DNA of 64,000 nucleotides. It comes from Austropuccinia psidii. Taxonomy: Eukaryota > Basidiomycota > Pucciniomycetes > Pucciniales > Sphaerophragmiaceae. This document shows positions 1 to 11,243 of this stretch, in pieces. The DNA is taken from contig JALGQZ010000011.1 of the NCBI GenBank assembly GCA_023105745.1, positions 10,316,975-10,380,974 on the forward strand, written 5' to 3'. A program made the position numbers and the translations under genes. A model generated the notes under the pieces. The model was not told the origin of the DNA. It did not search any database and saw nothing but the letters and a program-made list of their open reading frames with translations. Position 1 is the first letter of the stretch. Every line of letters begins with the position of its first letter.

Positions 1-1080
1 TCAACCTTGGTCCACCAATCCTTGTGTAATATGCTGCAGATCCAGCATTCATATCAGTGCACCCACATTCTTGTCACCTTGCCTTGATATATGCCCCAAA
101 TTGGATATGAAAATTATGAGGCCAAGAGGCCCATCTTCCTAACGAATGCACGTAACCGCAGGCCATCTCCTTTGAGCCCATTGCTGCCCCTCATATAAGT
201 TCCCCACCTGCGCTTATTGGTCTTCATTCCCTTTAGCTACCTCTTCCTGATCATATAATTTCCAACTGTCCCCAAATAGTTCATAATAGCTATCATGTCA
301 ACCCCTTCACAACCACTTTTCATTGGGATTATTAATATTTGTATTCAAATAAATGGTGATATAACCTTAAATTCTGATAATTCCCACTTAGCTTGTTAGA
401 TTATCCTATGGCACAATCAACACAACATATTTGTATATCTCCCCAATCACCAGAATACTATTGGCTCTCTCCCTGGCACCCTTTCCAAGATGTTGATACC
501 ATTCCTCAGGGCACCACAAACTTTCATGCACTGTGGTCCTGGTTGGGCATGGATTGAAGATTGCCAATCCAATCCTACTGAAACATTATTTGTTGAGGGA
601 GTTTTTATGACTGATCCAAAAGATCCTTGCTCATCTCAGAAACCCAATCTAGCATTGATGTTCTTCACATGGTATCCAAACATTCTATTCATAATTGAAA
701 GTTTTTGAAAACAAGACTTTAAGCTTGAAATGCCTAAAGAATATGACTGTAATACTCACATTCAATGTCAACTTTTAACTCCCACATTTCTCGCTTCAAA
801 CTCCATGCCACCCTCATATCCTGCTCTCTTTTCATTGACTTCCAAGAAAAGACTGATACAATTACCCAGTGGATCAGACCTCCCCATGATGACCCCACCC
901 CATTCCATTATTCATACCCCCCTTCCCTTATCAAAAGACAAGACTAGCTTTTCTTTGAGATCAAGAAATCCCCAATGGACAATCAGCCTGTAACCTCTGG
1001 GCAACCTCACCCCCTGGATCCACTTTTAATTCCAGGCACAGAATTACAAACAAGGTTGTCAGCTCATGTGAATTCCTCTT
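1..1080. other. No gene recognised; flank of helicase relic
   Basis: I see no convincing gene here. Short open stretches occur near 490-993 but carry no recognisable motif, and their frames do not continue. Because motif I of a helicase relic starts at 1081 on the same strand, part of 490-1080 could be its decayed N-terminal region. That is only a guess from position. Confidence 0.4.
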
Positions 1081-2645
1081 GGAGGACTGCTTGTGGATGA
1101 TATGGGATTAGGTAAAACCCCTCAGGAAATTTCTCTAATTGGTACCTCAAAGTAGCGGCTAATTACAAAACCCCAACTCTCCATCCCAACCATTATAATA
1201 TGCCCACCTCCCTTAATTAACAACTGGAAATCTGAAATATCCAAGCATGCTCAGGCTGGAGCGCTCCAAGCCAAAATCTACCATGGTACCACTTGTCACT
1301 CATTATCAAAGGCCAAAATCTTAAAATGTGATATCATCATCACTCCTTACAATACCATCACCCAAGAATTTAAACAAACCCATACCTCTACATCATTCAT
1401 TTTTAAAATCAATTGGAATTGTATAATTCTGGATGAAGCACAGTGAGTGTCTGATCTTTAAATGATTCAAATTACCTTTTATATTGAATAAACCTTCCCC
1501 CATTTTATAGCTATATTTTCTCTCAATACACTGCACCTCACCAAGCCATTAATAGCCTCCTATCATCCCATCAAATATGTTCAATGGGCACACCTATTCA
1601 CAACACCATTTATGACCTTTTGGGCATAATATCATTCATCACCCAACCCCAGAGCTCAGATCAAGATAACTGGTCACCATTCATCCTGAGTAGTCTTTCC
1701 AAAGGTAGCAATGGTATTTTGCATTTGGAATTGCGGCATTTAGGTTTGTGCCGCACCAAAACCACACATCTCAAATCCCTTCCCACTATTAGCCATCATT
1801 ATGAACTGCTCCCACTCACCCCAACAATGCAGCAAGAATATTCCACATTATACAAAGAATTCCTATCATCCAAAAGCAAAGGACCAGGAGAATGTTTCAA
1901 AAATAATAATAAGCTTCAAATATGTTGTAACCATCACATCATGCTTAACACAATTGCAGATGCAGATTTGGAAGACCACAAGGGCAGGAGCACTCAGGAT
2001 AACTCCTCAACAATCACACGAACTCTTGTGGATGTGGAAACATGCATGATGAGTAGTAAAATTGCACACCTCCTAAAAGGCTTACTGAAGAACAAACAAT
2101 CAAAATTTGGTCCAACCAAATTGGTGGTTTATATGCAATGGACCCAATTCCTCAATTTGTGAGTTAATTCTAATATGCAGCCATTGCCAATTGAATCCAT
2201 CTGACCTTTTCTTTATGGTAGAGTTTGTATTGCACTTTCCCACCACTCTATCCTTTCAGCACCAATTGATGGAACAATTACAGCATGAGCACAGGAGAAG
2301 GCCCTGGAGAATTCCTTCAATAATCCTGAATGTGAAGTACTCATTGGATCCATTGCCACAGTTGGAACTTGCCTCAATATAACTTGCGCTAATATGGTCA
2401 ATTTACTGGTGACGGGACCCCCAAAATTCTACTGTGATTTTTGGACACTGACATCCAAATTTCCAGGAGCCCAATTGGAATCCAGCCATTAAGGCTCAGG
2501 CTGTTGATTGACTCCATCGTATTGGCCAACAACAACCTGTGAAGGTCATTTACTATATCACTCCTCATTCAATTGAGGTCAACATGTGGAAGGTACCTTT
2601 CAAGCTCATCTTTCTCCCTGATTTTATTACTATTCTGAAATCTTT
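1081..2645 (+). pseudogene. SNF2-family (Rad5/HLTF-like) helicase relic
   Basis: Helicase motifs appear in the correct order but in different frames. Motif I reads GGLLVDDMGLGKT at 1081-1119. A Ia-like block follows (IIICPPPLINNWKSEI). Motif II reads IILDEAQ near 1425-1443, motif III reads MGTPIHNTIYDL from 1584, and a helicase-C segment ends in KLVVYMQWTQFLNL near 2160. The block VLIGSIATVGTCLNITCANMV lies near 2330-2400. Motif VI LHRIGQQQPVKVIYYIT lies near 2512-2560. SNF2 proteins with a split like this remodel chromatin or act in DNA repair. GTGAGT-like donors after motif II and after the QWTQF block suggest original introns. An in-frame TAG soon after motif I (near 1153) and a TGA just before LHRIGQ (a CGA-to-TGA change would explain it) mark it as dead. 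The Rad5/HLTF subgroup is inferred from general resemblance only. Confidence 0.75.
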
Positions 2646-3009
2646 CTTTATGGAAATCCCATATTCAAATCACCAATAGGTCCAAGAAAAGAAAAACTCA
2701 TTGACCATGTGAGCCTTCCTGATATTATCTAATTTGTGTTTGACAAAGTTGATAATTTCTTTTAACCCCGTCACAGGTCCACAATCATGACCACCATGAG
2801 CTGGATAGAACTTCTTCAATATTTTCTCAATGAAAATGAGCAATAGAGTATTATTTCTAAGGGAGACAGTGATACATTCCAATTCATATGGTTTATATTC
2901 TAACATATTTAGCAAGTTGTTGCATCTTTAAGAAATAATAATCAGATTGTATTAAACCTGCACAAATAATTCACAAAATTTTAATTTGGAACTGTGCTAT
3001 ACATTTATT

Positions 3010-5078
3010 TTCCTAACTTATTGCAGAGCATTGCCATTTGCGCTAATAACTGGCATTTCAAGTATTTTGAGGACAATAGTCTGCATCTTACTACAACCTT
3101 TGAGCCAATCTTGATCAAATACCTGAAAAGATAGCCCTTCAGGAATATCACCATCATCTGTTGATTGTATTTCTGGAAGTCTATCAATAGTTTTTTTACC
3201 CTTTTTTTAATCCAATTACAAAAATCTATGTCTCGATCAATTTTTAATACCAACTCATTAAAAAGGCCTGAGCGCCAGCGTAAGCCCACTTTGTGGTAAA
3301 CTTGACAGCCATTTTCCACTACCTCCTCAGTATCTGAGCAAACTCAAGGGTGATTGAATTGTGATGCTAAAAGTGGAAATTTAGCTGCATCACACCATTC
3401 ACGACAGTGCTCACAGGTCTGCACATCATTGATTAGATTATCATCAGATTTACTTCACAATGAAGAAGAGATACAGTAACTAACCCTTTGACAAATCTTT
3501 GCGAGCTTTTGATTCTCCTTCTTTTTTACCAAATACTCCGCATCCTTTTGAATAGACTTCCATTCTCTTTTCAAATAAGTGAAATATCGCTCCATTAAAG
3601 CTGCCACAACCCTGTAGTTATTATGATCCTTGTTCCAACAGTAGTGATGATACTCGGTGCTGACAAGTGCAAGACAGAATGTACGGTAAAACACCATAGA
3701 CATAAACTTTTTTAACGCATGTTGCCATGAGCTCTCCCAGTCCCAAGTGAATTGCTTTAGTCCTAACTTGTGGAGCTCATTTTTGCAGTAGCTTTGAAAA
3801 CCCTGAGATTGAACCTGTGTTGATGGCTCATTGAAAACATCCTTGGGGACATATCCAAGATGTCCAGCCACTTGAATTGCAATTTCATGCTCTTCTGTGC
3901 TGGGTGGTCCTGGTAGTGAGGACAAATCCTTATCCCTTACTTTGAGTAGGAACAGACAATGGGCATGTACAGCTGATCTCATCCCATGGAAATTTTCTGG
4001 AAGTTCCGCTTTCAGCCATTTTTGTTGCTCCTTCTGGCTTGCACTTTTTTCCACATTTTGAGCTTTGCAAGCCTTGTTCCTTTGCTATCTCATCTCGGAT
4101 TGATTGATAATACTCCGGGAAAGGGGCATTTGAGGATGGGTGAACTCACTACTTGCCTGAGTGCCTTGCTCATGCACCATGAAATTGTACATCCTTGGTT
4201 CATCATTTCTTTTACTTTGAGTCGGAGACATGTTCTCATCCTCATCATCCACAATTTTTTCTCTTGATGAACTGGCATGACCCATTCTTGGTTTGGAGGC
4301 ATATGGATGATGATGTCTAGTGACTTTCTCTTTATGGACCAGAGGTGAAGATGCATAAAGCTCATCACCTGCCATGCAAATAATCAGTTAACACATTAAA
4401 AAATTAATAAAGACTGGTCATACTCACAATCTTCAGTTGGCTCCTGAAATTGGACTGACTTGCCTTTAGGTGCCATATCTAAATCATGAAACAAACATAT
4501 TGAATTGTAAAAACGTTTATACTCCAACATCAAAATGACTTACTTTGATGAAGTGTCAATCCTGGATTTCTCTCCAACAGACCACTCCAAGTAACATTCT
4601 CCAATGGCCTTTTTTGTTGCCTGCCATCAACCCGCTTTTCATTGGCCACATAAACCTGAGATCCTGATGGAATATTGAGTGTTGGCTGTTTACTTTGTCA
4701 AAAGGGATCCTGGGATGCAACTTGATTCCAATCACGATTAAGGAGGAACTCACATGGAAATTTTGATTGGGGATTAGCCTTTGATGAGATTTGAGGTGTG
4801 CTTCCTGGCCCCTCAGACACATGCATTTGTTTATTAGTGGAATTTGGGGGAATTGGAGTGACGGGAATATTTGGGATTTACCAAGTTCTTGAAGTTTGAG
4901 ATTGCGGATTTCCCATATCAATGTTAAGACCTGATACATTCATTGAGGATGCAATAGGGGTTTTGAGAGGAATGTTGGGACTCAATGGTGACTGTGTTTG
5001 AACATATTCTATGCTAGATTCACTATCTGAGTCATGAACAGAACCTGAACGGGATTTATGTGGCTTAGAAGATGACAT
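3010..5078 (-). pseudogene. Unidentified multi-exon gene, decayed
   Basis: Read right to left. A start codon at 5078 opens a Ser-rich stretch of about 66 codons and continues through Pro/Ser-rich sequence in shifting frames to about 4560. A putative intron follows, then a small exon starting MAPKGKSVQFQEPTEDC near 4477, another intron, and a long exon from about 4372 to 3455. The long exon has one in-frame TAG near 4082. Downstream it reads as a soluble, Lys/Trp-rich protein (KEQQKWLKAELPENFHGMRS; WKSIQKDAEYLVKKKENQKL). A further frame-shifted block (3319-3010) includes GLRWRSGLFNELVLKIDRD and a tail visible only after a shift next to a homopolymer. No catalytic motif or membrane segment is visible. 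I recall similar multi-copy hypothetical proteins in rust fungi but know no function. An open stretch at 2670-2915 on this strand may be its 3' end. Confidence 0.5.
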
Positions 5079-5084
5079 AAGGGC

Positions 5085-6505
5085 TAAAAAAGTACAGTAA
5101 TTTTTTTAAATTGATAAAACAGCTCAGTATTATGATAAAAGAGAGGGATATGAGATGAAATATTTTCAAATTTATAATGGAGAAATTCCATGAATAGTCA
5201 GAAGCAAGTGTCTTGTGGAAGTATAATAAGACACTTCTTAGGAGAACTCTCCCTTCCCCCTCTTGAGCTCCTCCGCTTTTGTCAGAAACCACCCTGCCCT
5301 GCCTACCAGCATATAATGTGATATTTCCTTGATCTCAAAGGGGACCCATCATCCATAAGTAATCAGATCCAATAAACATTTCCCCCACTCCATTGTCACA
5401 TTTTGTGAATTATCCAAACTGCCAATATATGCATCAAAATTACACAGCATTCTATATCTGTATAAGGGTATATTAATGAAGGATTTACCCACAAAAGAGA
5501 CATCACCTTTCCAAGAAAGGCAAGACAATCCAAATCACATTCCAACCAATTAAAATCCTACTGCACTCAACCCAAACAACAAGACTTTAGCTCCACTCCA
5601 AACGCTTATGTAATAGAGCTATATTGTTATGTCTGTAATAAGGTTTAAACCATTTACAATGGCATGCCAGAATACATGGTTTGAATTTTAATCCCCTCAA
5701 TTCAATGTTGACACATCGCTAATGGAACGCCCATTGAGGGTCAAAACGGCATTATCACCATGTGTAAATAAAGGAGAATATGTATGAGCATTGAGCAGCA
5801 TGGCATTTTACCCAATCAAACTCCTAAGCAATTCTGCCATCCAGATGAGACATGTTACACTTTATCCCCTGCAGCTCAGCCACCATTACAAATGGGATAA
5901 AATCCTCAGCTGGCTCAAATCATCTCCCCCTTCATAAATAATCACTCAATTTTTTTTCCAATTAATAACACTACCAAACACTTTCACATCAACCATAGAT
6001 CTTTATACACAAACCAATATTACTCATGATTCCTGAAACAATGACAACCCTCCACTAGTCCTAAATGTGTATATGCATGTGTCAACACTGCTCAACCCAA
6101 ACACACTCTTCTACTTAGGGTGATGGGCAGGGAGCTGCATTCACACCTTTCCAATATAAACAGCACATTACAAAGCTCAAATCAACCATTGCACCCAAAT
6201 CTCTTCCAAAAATCCCTACTTCTGCATCAGGATCTGAGTGCCAACATATTCTATTGGATCAAATCTTCCCAGCTGATTATTCACAATTGAGCCAAAGAAC
6301 TCTTTCCGCTCCAGCGGGTCTCAATTCAACTGCACAGAAACCATACAGTGGCAGTCAAAAACTTCCCCCACAAGACCTTGAAATGATAATATCTGCCATT
6401 CTATCATTAAGGTATAATATGAACCGCAGGGCTTCACGCATTCTCAACCCCGCCCTGAACCTGCTGATAAAGTCCAGTATATCAAGTTCAGGTGGTCCCC
6501 CACTG
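5085..6505. other. Intergenic stretch, no gene recognised
   Basis: No ORF with a recognisable motif on either strand. The open stretch at 6254-6568 is probably a shadow of the start of the Plavaka transposase, whose real frame is clear from about 6510. If the transposon has a 5' terminal inverted repeat or an N-terminal exon here, I cannot identify it. Confidence 0.4.
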
Positions 6506-6509
6506 CTGC

Positions 6510-7935
6510 ATTCCATATACCTCAAGATCTCAGTTCCATCTTTGAACATCTCCAATTGGAGCAGGTGATTCAAAACTATATATGTTGTCCTCAATGTTTC
6601 TTTCTCGATGGACTTACTGAATCAGTCACAACTGACCAACCCCACTGTCAATGCCATAATGACACAAATGATCATGATCCCCCTTGCACACAATCATTAG
6701 GCAAATTCATCTAATCATTTGAACCCCACACCCAAATCACAACCAACATGAAGCAAAAATTTATACCAACAAAACATTTCATTTATCAACCATTCAAAAA
6801 TTGGCTTGCCAGATTTCTCCAGCGGGCTGGAATTATGGAAATTCTGCATCAACATCAACAATCCCAAACTCCCAAAGGTTCCCCCAAATGTTACATCTGG
6901 GATGGATTGGTCTGGAGATGCTTCACTGGCACTAGAAGTATTCACAACCCCCCATTCATGTCCATTCCTGGTGCATTGGCCTTCTCCATTTATGTAGACT
7001 GGTTTAATGCACATGGAAAGTCAACCCAGTTTGCCAGCATTGGACCTATCATGCTCATTTTTATTAATCTCCCCCCAAGTGAAAGATTGAAGCCAGAGAA
7101 TGTCTATGTTGCAGGAATCATCCCTGGTCTGAAGGAGCCAACTGCCTTTCAATTGAATTACCTATTAATGCCACTGATCGAGGAGCTCAAAGAGCTATGG
7201 CAAAGTTACCATTTTTCACCCACCTCAACAGGTCCTTCAGGATCCTTTATCCATGTTGCCATTCTCAGGGCCATTGCATATGTGGTTGACATGCGCAAGC
7301 TTACTGGATTTATTTCTCATTCAGGAAACCACTTTTGTAATTTTTGCACTATTCACAAAGCTCAAATTGAAGAAATTGGTCCTCAATTTCACTACACGTG
7401 CTCATACCAAAATCATAAATCAACCATTGCCAAATGGCTTCAGGAATCCCCACAACAAAGACAAGCAATTTTTTCTGAGTATGGAGTTTAATATTCAATT
7501 TTGGAAGACCTTCCGTATTGGGATGCAACCAGAATGGTTAATCTTGACATAATTCATAATTTAATACTTGGAATTTTGAAGGATCATGCAGCTTTCAAAT
7601 TGTGCATTCCAGAGTCCAAATCAAAAATTTACTTCAGGTCCCGCAGGAAATTCAATGACACCAACAGTTAAGACTCAGATTCCATGACCTCCAATAGCTC
7701 TCTTGATAAAATCACATTGATAGAGGCCCGCTCCCTAAGAAGAGAAGCAGCAAAAATAATAAATGAGTCACTACCCACTATTTCCACCCAAAAAAAACTA
7801 CCTCCCAATGCCCACCCCTCACACGCAATATCCATCTAGTGGTTCTGCGGAGATTCCTTCATTTGATGCGGATTACATCCCCTCTGAATTGGATATCAGT
7901 GCACTGAGTGATCATCAGATCAAGGGTGAGGATCT
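6510..7935 (+). pseudogene. Plavaka-type transposase, N-terminal part
   Basis: This encodes the first part of a CACTA-like transposase of the Plavaka type, which cuts and pastes its own element. A cysteine-bearing block (YICCPQCFFLDG, about 6562-6600) is followed, after a TAA near 6712, by the family core from 6748. Core blocks are AFSIYVDWFNAHGK, LPPSERLKPENVYVAGIIPG, MRKLTGFISHSGNHFCNFC and, past a stop at 7489, RMVNLDIIHNLILGIL. The 7763-7935 stretch continues after a frameshift and ends in IKGEDL. The reading frame then runs exactly across the GATCT duplication into the part at 28587. The copy has at least three lesions besides the insertion of element B. Family assignment rests on the order and spacing of these blocks as I know them, not on a search. 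Confidence 0.72.
7931..7935. repeat. Target-site duplication of element B, left copy (GATCT)
   Basis: GATCT lies directly before the TG of the left LTR and is repeated directly after the CA of the right LTR at 28582-28586. Five-base duplications are normal for Ty3 integrases. Confidence 0.95.
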
Positions 7936-9863
7936 TGTGAGCCTTGAGGTATATTTTACATAACCAAATAGGCCACAATTATCTTAAAAAGAAATTTTGA
8001 GTTATCCATAACTCATAAGTCATGCATATATCCAAAATTCATCATTTTCAATTTCAGAAAAGATGAATAACTTTTTATTGAGTAAGTAAATCCATGGATT
8101 TAAGACCAGATTTGGATTCTACACAAAAAATTCACCTAGGGTAGCCCCATAGAGTGAATAAGTTCAATTTAAGTATTTGAGGTGGTAAAATGGAAAATAC
8201 TTCAATACCACATCATTAATACCACATAAAAGATCCGTGAATTTTTTTGTTTTTCTTGATTTTAAGCCAAAATAATGGGAAAGTGAGAAATCCCATGTTA
8301 TATATACACTAAGAATAGTGTTATGCATGTTTTGAGCACTTAATATCATGGTATTCTTACATGGACTTTTGGTACACCCATAGTGGATATCTCACTTGAA
8401 GCTTAAATTTCTATTTTTACGTGAAAAATAAGCAAGGGGGACAAAAGACATCAAAGAGAGCCAGGGTACCCAACTTCTGGGGACTCAGAGGCGTGGATAG
8501 CTCCAAAGCTTGGTTCCATGGCTGATCTTGACCCAATTGGTAAACTAAACGTCTTTGGCAACTTGGTTATCATGTCACAACTACTGTAAATCTTAAGAAA
8601 ATAGCAAATAACCTGCTATTTTGACGTGCCAAGGAGGTAAAGAGCTACTTAGACTCCTGTAACCACGTCAATTCTTAATTACTTTCCATGGATAAACCCC
8701 AAAAGAGTAATTAAAACCCTTTTTTGGACTTGTATCCATTGATTTACCTCATAGCAACCAGTGAAACACTGATATTTGCAATTCTACGTAGAAATGAGGT
8801 AAAAACTTCAAAAATTCATTAAAAATACAATCCTTAATGAATCCTTCTGAATCTTTCAGGACCAATGAGGAACTGTTTTATCTATGGTACAACCAAAAAG
8901 AATTACAGGTTTACTAGTAAAATTAAACGTTTTACTTACAGTCCATTTTTGACCATTCTACGTGAAACACTGAATCTTCAAAAATTCACAGTAATTAAAA
9001 CCTGTGATGAAATTAGAAATAACATTGATAACTTTGAGAAATCAATGATTATTTTGGAATAAAAGAAGATTTACTGATGTTACTCCTTTTATTCTTAACC
9101 ATATTGGGGTTGGTAGTCACGTAAAAGCATCAATTATGTAATTATGATAATCTTACGTGACAACAAATGATGCAATCAATAATCCAAAAAGTTTTATTGT
9201 TTTCTCACTCACTGGTTTTTCAGTTTGCTCCATGGCACGCCTCTGTGAGCTGTTGTTGACTTAAAAGAAGCCTCTTCTTTCTGTTTTTTCCACATCATCA
9301 TCATCTTATTAATCATTTATATCAGTATTACCAACAAGTAAGTATTAGTTAAAACTTTTCTTAAGTGTTTTATTCTTTCAGAATCAATCAGAAAGACGTG
9401 AAATAATAGAAATCAACTATATATTGTTGTAATACATCTATAAATTCATTTTGATCCTCTAAATCCACAATTCTACGTCAAATCTCTCTATCTTATCTTT
9501 CAATAAGTTCTTTGGAATATTAGTGAGTGATTTATCTTTAATTCTTAAAGTTTTTCTCTAGTAATAGTTTTCTTCAAGGATTAGCTTTATAATTATTCTT
9601 GCAAAAGATAATTATATATTAAAATAATTTTATTATTTTAATAAAAGAAGTTTTTATTATTAAATTCTTCTTGTAATTGATTCTTGTAGACAATTACTTG
9701 CTCCCTGTTAAAATCACTAGTAGTGCTTAACACGTGAAAGAAATAATTCTTTAATTATTTAATTGTGGTTATAATAATATTTTATTATTATATTTCATAA
9801 GAACAGACATAGTACTGTTGATTAATAGTAATATTATCATCAGTTTCATAGTCACATCTTACA
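7936..9863 (+). repeat. Element B 5' LTR
   Basis: Begins TGTGAGCCTTGAGG and ends CATCTTACA, 1,928 bp. It carries about twelve ACGT cores, a TATA-like TTAAAAGA at 9261 and a strong splice donor (GTAAGT) at 9338. No ORF in it looks real. The segment 8557-8895 is missing from the right LTR. Confidence 0.93.
9261..9268 (+). promoter_or_regulatory. Possible TATA box, element B LTR
   Basis: TTAAAAGA is followed by a pyrimidine-rich tract. The layout matches that around TATAAATA in elements A and D and ATAAAAGG in element C. The call is by analogy, and no start site is known. Confidence 0.35.
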
Positions 9864-9881
9864 TTTGGGGGCCTGGCCGTG
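9864..9881 (+). other. Primer-binding site, element B
   Basis: TTTGGGGGCCTGGCCGTG follows the LTR end directly. The same block sits at this point in elements A and C and, with one change, in D, although their LTRs are otherwise different. This marks it as the minus-strand priming site. The core TGGGGGCC would pair with an RNA 3' end of GGCCCCCA, compatible with a tRNA ending in CCA. I cannot name the tRNA. Confidence 0.75.
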
Positions 9882-10248
9882 TTTTTTTGAAACTTGTACC
9901 CTTAATTAATATATTTTTAAGCTCTAAAATATATTAATTTAATATCCTTTTTCTTTCATTTTAAAGTTAAAATAATTCTTATTTTTGAAATTCTTTTGGA
10001 AATCTTTTTCGTTGAGGAATTTGGTTTAATTTTATACTGTTTTACACGTGGCTTTTTCACATCCAGAAACTTATAAAATTATTCTTTGAGTTACTCTGAA
10101 TTAATTTTCATTCAAAATCTTGAATTTTAATTTTTTTTCTTTAAAAAGAATAAATTTTTTTATTAAAAAATATAAAACTTATAAAAAATCTTTAAAAATA
10201 TTTTAAATAGTATAAAAAATAATTTTTTTCTCTTTTATAATTTTTCAG

Positions 10249-11236
10249 TGTCTTTAATCAAATACTGTGCAGCTGGCAACAGACTCAGTAAAAGATATAT
10301 CACTAGTCCAGAATCTTCAGAAGCAGAATCTGAATACAGTATTGAGGTGCAGATTGCCAAAAGAGGCACCTTATTTAACTCAGAAAAAGCTAAATTACCA
10401 CCAAAAGGTGTGTATTTTATCTTATATTTTCACCTTTTATCTTTAAATTGACGTGAAAATGGTGCATACCAGGAATGGAAGCAACTATTCAGTCCAACCA
10501 GATGGATGTGGACAAGGAAGAGGCAAGACCAAATCCAGAAGTGCCAAATATTCCACAAGAAAGACACATCTGGAGGATGCCAGAGTTGCCCCCCATTCCC
10601 CAAGGTCTGTACCAACAGATTTTGACGTGAATTCTGAGCCTGAACTAATCCATGATATTATTTCCAGGGCTGAACCATTTTCAAGTGGCAGCAATAGAAA
10701 TATATCAATGCCAGTACAAAAATTGGTTCAGAGCAGCCAAGGAAGAAGAGTGGGAAATATGCCCAAGCCTTTGGCAGGGGGCCATGAACTCCTACTTACA
10801 CATCAAGAGCTTTCTGGGTCAGGAGAAGACCATAGAACTCTTAGGAGGATGGAGCCCCCTGTCTTGCAAAGACAAGGTCAAAAAGATAAAGAATTGGTTG
10901 AAGAACCAAAGTCTTTTATCCATAGACCAGAAGAAAGAGTTGGAAATGACTCCAGCTTTGGAGACAGAGGCACCAGTGGCGTCTAACAGCTCCAAACCAG
11001 CTCCAGAAGTGTCCAAAGACAAGCCCAAGGGACCTCAGAGGAAACAGAAGGGTCCCAAGAAAAATCAAGGCAAAGGAAAAGGCAAAGCCAATTGGCACAG
11101 ACCTTACCCACAAGGGTACAGGATCCCCAAATTGGAGCCTTCAGCAGTGGACAGTGTCTTCAATATGGCCAGAACTCTGATGGAATTCACAGCCAAAGAG
11201 CAGGAAAGGATGAACAGAAACTTTCCACGGAAATAA
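10249..11236 (+). CDS. ORFX of element B: spliced accessory protein overlapping gag
   Basis: Inferred exons are 10249-10407, 10473-10604 and 10668-11236. Introns 10408-10472 (GTGTGT...AG) and 10605-10667 (GTCTGT...AG) are both in phase 1. With a start codon made from A at 9337 and TG at 10249-10250 (donor GTAAGT at 9338), the product would be 286 residues. The last exon overlaps gag in another frame and ends in [18 protein letters not shown], nearly the same as in element A. The tail before that is rich in Lys, Gln and Gly (KGKGKANW). Exon 10473-10604 is 132 nt, the same as in A and D. The gag-pol ATG (10459) lies in the first intron. No known domain is recognised. The basic tail suggests nucleic-acid binding, which is a guess. 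Unlike gag-pol of this copy, this frame has no stop. Confidence 0.65.
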
Positions 11237-11243
11237 TTGGTGT
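10459..11243 (+). pseudogene. Element B gag-pol, first part
   Basis: An ATG at 10459 opens a frame whose start (TRNGSNYSVQPDG) matches element A's Gag N-terminus ([13 protein letters not shown]). An in-frame TAA at 10984-10986 interrupts it. The same frame then stays open (QCLQYGQNSDGIHSQ, compare [15 protein letters not shown] in A) up to the insertion point of element A after 11243. It resumes in register at 21937 (codon GGT, within the duplication). This N-terminal part of Gag is polar and low in complexity, and ORFX overlaps it fully. Confidence 0.75.
11239..11243. repeat. Target-site duplication of element A, left copy (GGTGT)
   Basis: GGTGT precedes the left LTR of A and is repeated directly after its right LTR at 21937-21941. 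Removing A plus one copy restores an uninterrupted gag frame of element B. Confidence 0.96.

Noticed and set aside
3986..4267. Plus-strand ORF opposite the unknown minus-strand gene
   Set aside because: It is the shadow of the long minus-strand exon, whose protein reads more naturally.
8164..8349. Minus-strand ORF of 61 codons in both B LTRs (also 27220-27405)
   Set aside because: Present twice only because the LTR is repeated. No motif, and the two copies differ at non-synonymous sites.
10453..10458. Start of B gag at 10453
   Set aside because: That codon is GTG. The ATG two codons later (10459) matches the start of Gag in A.
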